DNA from: Podocnemis expansa
Lineage: Eukaryota; Chordata; Testudines; Podocnemididae
NCBI GenBank assembly: GCA_007922195.1
Contig: ML682067.1
Coordinates: 7,383,983 to 7,447,982, forward strand
DNA length: 64,000 nt
Reading direction: 5' to 3'
Part shown: positions 59,429 to 64,000 of the stretch, piece by piece
How positions within the stretch are numbered: position 1 is the stretch's first letter
How the letters are laid out: each line of letters starts with the position of its first letter
Program-made: the position numbers and the translations under genes
Notes under the pieces: generated by a model
Seen by the model: only the letters and a program-made list of their open reading frames with translations
What the model was told of the DNA's origin: nothing
The model's database searches: none

Positions 59429-59852
59429 CGAGGCTGAAGCCTGAAGACAAAATGGAGAATGGGCTATGGCCTTTTATCTCAGAGTCCTTGCCAGATCAAA
59501 ATGGAGGTGGGCCACATGGTCAGTCTGGGTAACTGGTCAAACCAGTTTCCTCTTGGGCCCACTGTAGATGGGAGCCCCCCCTTCTGATGGGTCATCAGTA
59601 AGACAATAGTTTGCACACACCCAGTCTGGGATTGCCTTAGCTCAAACAACTTGGAACACACATAAAAACAAATAGATTTCTAATCTCCAATACAGGCATG
59701 ATACCTCTATACAAATCATATAATCAGTCCTAGCAAATTACAGCCTTTCTATTGATACAGAACATGGCATATCACATATGGATCACTGTAAATATGAAAT
59801 GTCAATATGAAAAATAATCATAAACAGTCCCCTAGACACAGACAGTGTCAGA

Positions 59853-60501
59853 CCACCTACATCCCTATGCGAACTCCGGAGCACCGTGCGGCTGAATACC
59901 GAAACCACAAGGAATATCATTTCATCATTCTTCAGGCTGTTGTGGACCACTGGGGTGTGTTCCAGAGCAGCTTCGTTGGACGGCCAGGGAGGGCACATGA
60001 TACCAGGGTCCTGCGGAACTCTGCTGTGTACTGGGGCATGGAGGCAGGCACTTTCTTCCCCCCCATAACATCAATGTCGGGGAAGTGGAGGTGCTCATCT
60101 TCATTGTTGGTGATGCAGCTTACCCCTTTTGCCCCTGGCTTATGCACCCCTACAGGGGACCTCTCAACACTGGCCACCTACTGTTCAACCACCACCTGAC
60201 CTGCTGCTGGCAGGTGATCGAGTGGGCATTTGGGAGACTGAAGGCCCGGTGGAGGTGCCTGCTCACATGCCTCCACCTCACAGAGGACACCGCTGTGGAG
60301 GTCTTCAGCGCATGCATCGTCCTCCACAATCTTTGTGAGCTGTGGGGAGAGACAGTACCTGCCACCTGGGAGGCCGAAGCAGAGCTCATCAGCAGGCAAT
60401 TCCATCAGCCAGAAGCCATACTCCTGAGAGAGCATGCACCAGCAAGATGTATTGTGCTGCGTGATGCAGTGAAGGACCTGATCCTCACTGAGGACCTCTG
60501 A
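59853..60501 (+). pseudogene. PIF/Harbinger transposase, C-terminal catalytic part
   Basis: After the insertion the gene continues as TYIPMRTPEHRAAEYRN, then QAVVDHWGVFQSSFVGRPGR with AHDTRVLRNS. A single-base loss in the C-run near 60060 shifts the frame, which then reads VEVLIFIVGDAAYPFCPWLM with HPYRG, QVIEWAFGRLKARWRCL and VFSACIVLHNLCELWG, ending with a stop at 60499-60501. GDAAYP holds the second aspartate and IEWAFGRLK the glutamate of the DDE triad. The order and spacing fit Harbinger transposases (the HARBI1 family). Confidence 0.85.
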
Positions 60502-60767
60502 GGGCTAGGCCTGCCACAACAACCCCCCCAATCCCCTCTCCTGCCACAGACAACACCCACGCACCCACCCTCCCACACCCTGAACCATACCCAAATAAAT
60601 CTCTGCAACCAAATCTAAATGTTCAGTATTTTTTATTTACAGGGGAGAGGGGGGCAGGGCAAAGATGGGCTTAGATGAAAATAACGGGGCTCGTTATTTC
60701 CATCTAAAAAAAGTCGTCTGGACATAACACTGGTTGAATCGATATAACGCTGGTTATATTGATTCAA

Positions 60768-60895
60768 TTTTAAAAGGGATAGCCGTGTTAGTCTAGTCCA
60801 GTGAAAAAACAACAAGGAGCTGTGTGGCACTTTAAGACTAACAGATTTATTTTAAATCTGTTAGTTTTAAAGTGCCACACAACTCCTTGTTGTTT
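60768..60895 (+). repeat. Compact palindromic repeat with 14-bp TSD
   Basis: It starts TTTTAAAAGGGATAGCCGTG. Two arms of about 45 bp (CAACAAGGAGCTGTGTGGCA... and its complement ...CACACAACTCCTTGTTG) then meet at a TTTATTTTAAA centre, so this copy is an almost perfect hairpin. A 14-bp duplication, TTATATTGATTCAA, lies at 60754-60767 and 60896-60909, inside the right terminal region of the Harbinger element. Confidence 0.85.
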
Positions 60896-60930
60896 TTATA
60901 TTGATTCAACCACTGCGTGTGGACATACCC

Positions 60931-60985
60931 AAAAAGCTATGGTTAGTTTTAACTTGCAAGTCCAAACTAAATTTTTAGATGTAGA
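60931..60985 (+). mobile_element. MITE right-end fragment
   Basis: GTCCAAACTAAATTTTTAGA leads to TGTAGACATAGCC, the inverted MITE terminus. It probably belongs with 56845-57157. Confidence 0.55.
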
Positions 60986-63900
60986 CATAGCCAAAGATAA
61001 CATCAACACTAATGAGTGTACAGCAGCACAGCTATACGGATGCAGCTGCATTGCTGCAAGATTTGTTTAGCTGCTCTGTGCTGATGTGAGAGCTCTCTCA
61101 TAGACATAATAAAACTACCTCTGCAAGCAATGGTAGCTATGTTAGGTGAGACAGAAGTGTATTACTAATTCAATATATCAGTAATTTACATATATGGGGT
61201 ACATGTAATCATGTTTACGCTATATATTTTTGTGTTTGTATACATTATATATGTGAGTGATATACATTTGTAATGGGTAAAAGCGGATAATGTGGCATTG
61301 CTACTTTTTTGGGTAATATATGTAATAAGCATCCCATATGGAGTTTGCTACAACTGTAGACATTAAACAACAAAAACACATCTTTAAGGGATGCGGTCAA
61401 CTTAAAAAAACCAGCATACATCTGTCAAAATTTCAATTTTCACTACTGTGAAAATTTTACCTACTGTTGTTACAAATAGCATGTAAGATTGCTGTAACAG
61501 GAACCAAAGGGGTAGCAGTAACAGGAAGAAATTAAAGAAAGTCATATAAACATTGTCTAGTCAGCTTCACTGTTTTCTCTGCCAGTCAGTCTATTTCTTT
61601 GGTTGTTTTTGTGGTCTTTCACACGGCAACACACTTATAAAAATAAGGAAATGTCATAAAAGAAGAAACTGTTGGGGAGATGGGCAGGCATATTATTCAT
61701 TTATTTGCAGCCAGTAGTAGGGTAGCACCTACCCGATATATAACTTATTTTTATTTAAATTGATTAAGATTTCAGCTGCAGTTCCTTAAAGATTTATAAA
61801 ACTAAACCTTTTCCTTCTTTGAAGTTACATAATTGTAAATGTTGATTGTTTAAATGAACCTCCATTCATGTACTTCACTTCCCACTTAGCCACATGCAGG
61901 CATGCTTGAAGACATTAACAATTGTTACTACATGTGGATTGCCTTAGGATTCAAGTTTATTTATAATGGAGGCAAATACTTTGCATTTGGATGAATTCTA
62001 TAAAAGGAGAACATTTTCTGCTTAAGGCGAAGCTTTCCAAGAGAGTTCTTACGGTTTTGCTGGTTGTAATAAATGCACTCAAATTATGCATAATTTGGTT
62101 TTCATGGTTTGTGTCTTGGAGCAAATAAAGTCAAGTATAATTTCTACCAAAAAGGAGATTTCTACATGTACCTTGAGATATTCACCATGAACTTATGATA
62201 TGCTATGAGATTCACAGTTATAATACTGTGAAATCATTTAACAACATTTATAGCTTTCCCTCAAAGGCATTGAAATTTCAATGTATATTCACAGGAACTG
62301 CATTAAGTAATCATCAGATTTTAGGGTTATTATAAACTAGAACTGGCATTGGTTGTTATTTGTATATCCAAGAGGGGAGCATTATCTTTTTAACCCATCA
62401 TTTTCCGCAGGAAGATTCCATAAGGTGGGATTCTTGCAGGCCTCAGCAGGGATGGGAATAGGTAAATGAGAAGTCTTCCAGCTTCAACTCCGCTGTTGGG
62501 AGTCTCTAGTTGCATCCAGACAGTTGCCTGAGGCAAAGTCTCCACAGCCAGCTGCAAGCTATTTTGTGTATGTGAAAGAGCTCCATCACCCCCACCCACA
62601 AGAAGATATTTATGGTTTTGTTTTTAAAGTGACGCTGGGTATGGACTTTGCTGGTCCTTTTCTTCCCCCAGTTGTGGCCACAGAAGGAGCTGTTTTAGCT
62701 CTAAAGCTGTATTAACTCCTGGGTTCTTTTACATACAACTTTAAAGGAGCCGGGAGAGAAGGAAACCCCAGATAAGGAGCAGTCCTCTTCAAAGTGTGAG
62801 TTCTCTGCCCTCTTTCCTGAAGTGTTCTGCTGACCAGCCCTGAATTGTCTGTTCCACTCTAAAAGTCACCAGAAATGGTTTTGTGCAAAGAAACCCCTGT
62901 GAGATTTTCACCACAAAGATTCTCTTGCATGATCATATTGGGGGTATTATTTAGTTTTACTATCTTAGAAAAATCTACCCTCAAGATAACAAATCTTTTA
63001 GGATCCAGGAGAGGCCAGGCCTAGTCACAATTAAGATCAACTGGTCAAGCCTCTGAGATTGACCTCTTGATTGTGACTGACTGGTTGGAGACCACTAATC
63101 AGACATGCTGGATTTACGGTATGGCTATTCTAATGGCAATGCCACTGACAGTGGAAGATGGATTTTTTTAGTTCTATTTAGCATTGATAAAAATGTGCTC
63201 AGACAAACCCAGAAGGGGCTGGAGATTGATTTATTTAGACCACCCTAGCAAGCAGCGTAGTACTGCATTGACAGGGTCACACTTCCTGTTGTCGCTGTGC
63301 AGTGAAGGTGCTGCGCAGAAGAGGATTTAAGAAGTTAACGAGAGCTACGCAAGCTACTCTGCATAGCTTCCGTAACGCCTGTTGACTGCTGCCAAATTTC
63401 CCAAAGAGTATAGACCAGGCCCTAGACTGCCATACCATACGTATGTTTATGTTAAAGCAGTATCTTGATTTAAATTGATTAAAGCTGTCTATGAATTTTT
63501 ACTTTGAAACTTTGTGAGTATTAGGTTGCTTAAAAGGTAATGCTCCTTTCAACAAATACAAATTAAGGGCCAAGGCCTGCAAACCCTTGTTCAGGTGACT
63601 TAAATAAAACTATCTTGGCTTGTATAAGGAAGCTTGGAATCCCCTGAAAAGCAATTTGACTGCCCAGTGATGAACCAAGATTCACTATGCAATTTTCTTT
63701 CCTCTTCTCTAATCTATCTGACATTCCTGTTCCATATTATCTTGGGAGGGCCACAGCACGTAAAGCTGGATCTCAGCTGGGGGGAATATATGTATTTTGT
63801 TAGACAGGAGCAGGAGGCTCAGAGGTACTTCAATCAAAGGTGTGACTAGATCAGGAACCCACCTCACTTTTATTTATTCATGTGCAGAGCAGCATTGTCC

Positions 63901-64000
63901 GAGCAGTAAACATGAAATTAGCGTTGGCGAGCAAACCCCACATTTCCAGTGGTGGAGTACCAGGCTGTTTCACAGTAGCGGCACTGGGACCCCCGCACTG
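60986..64000. other. AT-rich DNA, nothing recognised
   Basis: No TE terminus, RNA gene or supported coding exon is visible. Short frames near 62390-62715 and 63634-63849 lack motifs. Confidence 0.45.

Larger units (their letters stand above)
58037..59852 (-). mobile_element. LTR-like insertion splitting the transposase
   Basis: The coding sequence stops after LDAT and resumes with TYIPM on the far side, with CCACCT duplicated at 58031-58036 and 59853-59858. The insert is bounded within two bases by TGACCTGG and CAGTGTCA, reading TGAC...GTCA, as LTRs often do. On the minus strand an ATTAAA signal lies near 59095. Without the nested hAT it is about 1.1 kb. No internal retroviral genes are seen, so it would be a solo LTR. 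A non-LTR origin is not excluded. Confidence 0.5.
57158..60930 (+). mobile_element. PIF/Harbinger transposon with decayed transposase
   Basis: The left terminus GGCTATGTCGACACC, followed by TTTAACC/GGTTTAA palindromes, and the inverted right terminus GCGTGTGGACATACCC delimit about 3.77 kb. Removing the LTR-like insertion (58037-59852) and the palindromic repeat (60768-60895) leaves about 1.8 kb holding one DDE transposase gene on the plus strand. The Myb-like second gene of autonomous Harbinger elements is not seen. No clean 3-bp TSD is visible. Confidence 0.8.

Overview
The window looks like intergenic or intronic DNA from a vertebrate, most likely a turtle. The base is AT-rich, no spliced host exon chain can be followed, and about a third of the window is recognisable transposable elements (TEs). 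The turtle call is an inference. It rests on the company of DIRS retrotransposons, Harbinger MITEs with TIRs like GGCTATGTCTACAC, many hAT families and a very common palindromic repeat that I associate with turtle genomes. No host protein-coding gene, tRNA or rRNA gene can be supported. Every convincing coding trace is a decayed TE gene.

Layout. At 2.3-3.1 kb three hAT elements are nested inside one another, two with perfect 8-bp target-site duplications (TSDs). From 5.6 to 23 kb come scattered MITEs, a LINE reverse-transcriptase remnant split by a hAT at 11 kb, a 2.35-kb hAT at 16.5-18.85 kb, and a palindromic repeat that itself carries a GC-rich hAT at 21.5-22.4 kb. From 26.6 to 29 kb lie a hAT transposase C-terminus and a 1.2-kb hAT.

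From 31.9 to 38.35 kb is a nearly complete minus-strand DIRS element with gag, RT/RNase H, tyrosine recombinase, inverted termini and the diagnostic internal complementary region. It carries a solo-LTR-like insertion. A second, shorter DIRS relative lies at 42.8-48.4 kb. It keeps gag, a recombinase trace and the same end architecture, but has no recognisable RT.

From 50.4 to 61 kb is a Harbinger-rich block with microsatellite and minisatellite DNA. It includes a plus-strand PIF/Harbinger transposase pseudogene (57.2-60.9 kb), split inside its first catalytic motif by a 1.8-kb LTR-like insertion that itself carries a hAT. The flanks, especially 12-16 kb, 19.7-21.5 kb, 54-55.6 kb and 61-64 kb, are AT-rich sequence in which I recognise nothing.

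The best candidate for something under-described is the palindromic repeat family. At least ten copies or fragments are present. Four copies have clear TSDs of 9, 12, 13 and 14 bp, which is long and variable for a cut-and-paste DNA transposon and suggests another mobilisation route. The RT-less DIRS derivative, which keeps the cis architecture of an autonomous DIRS, is the second.
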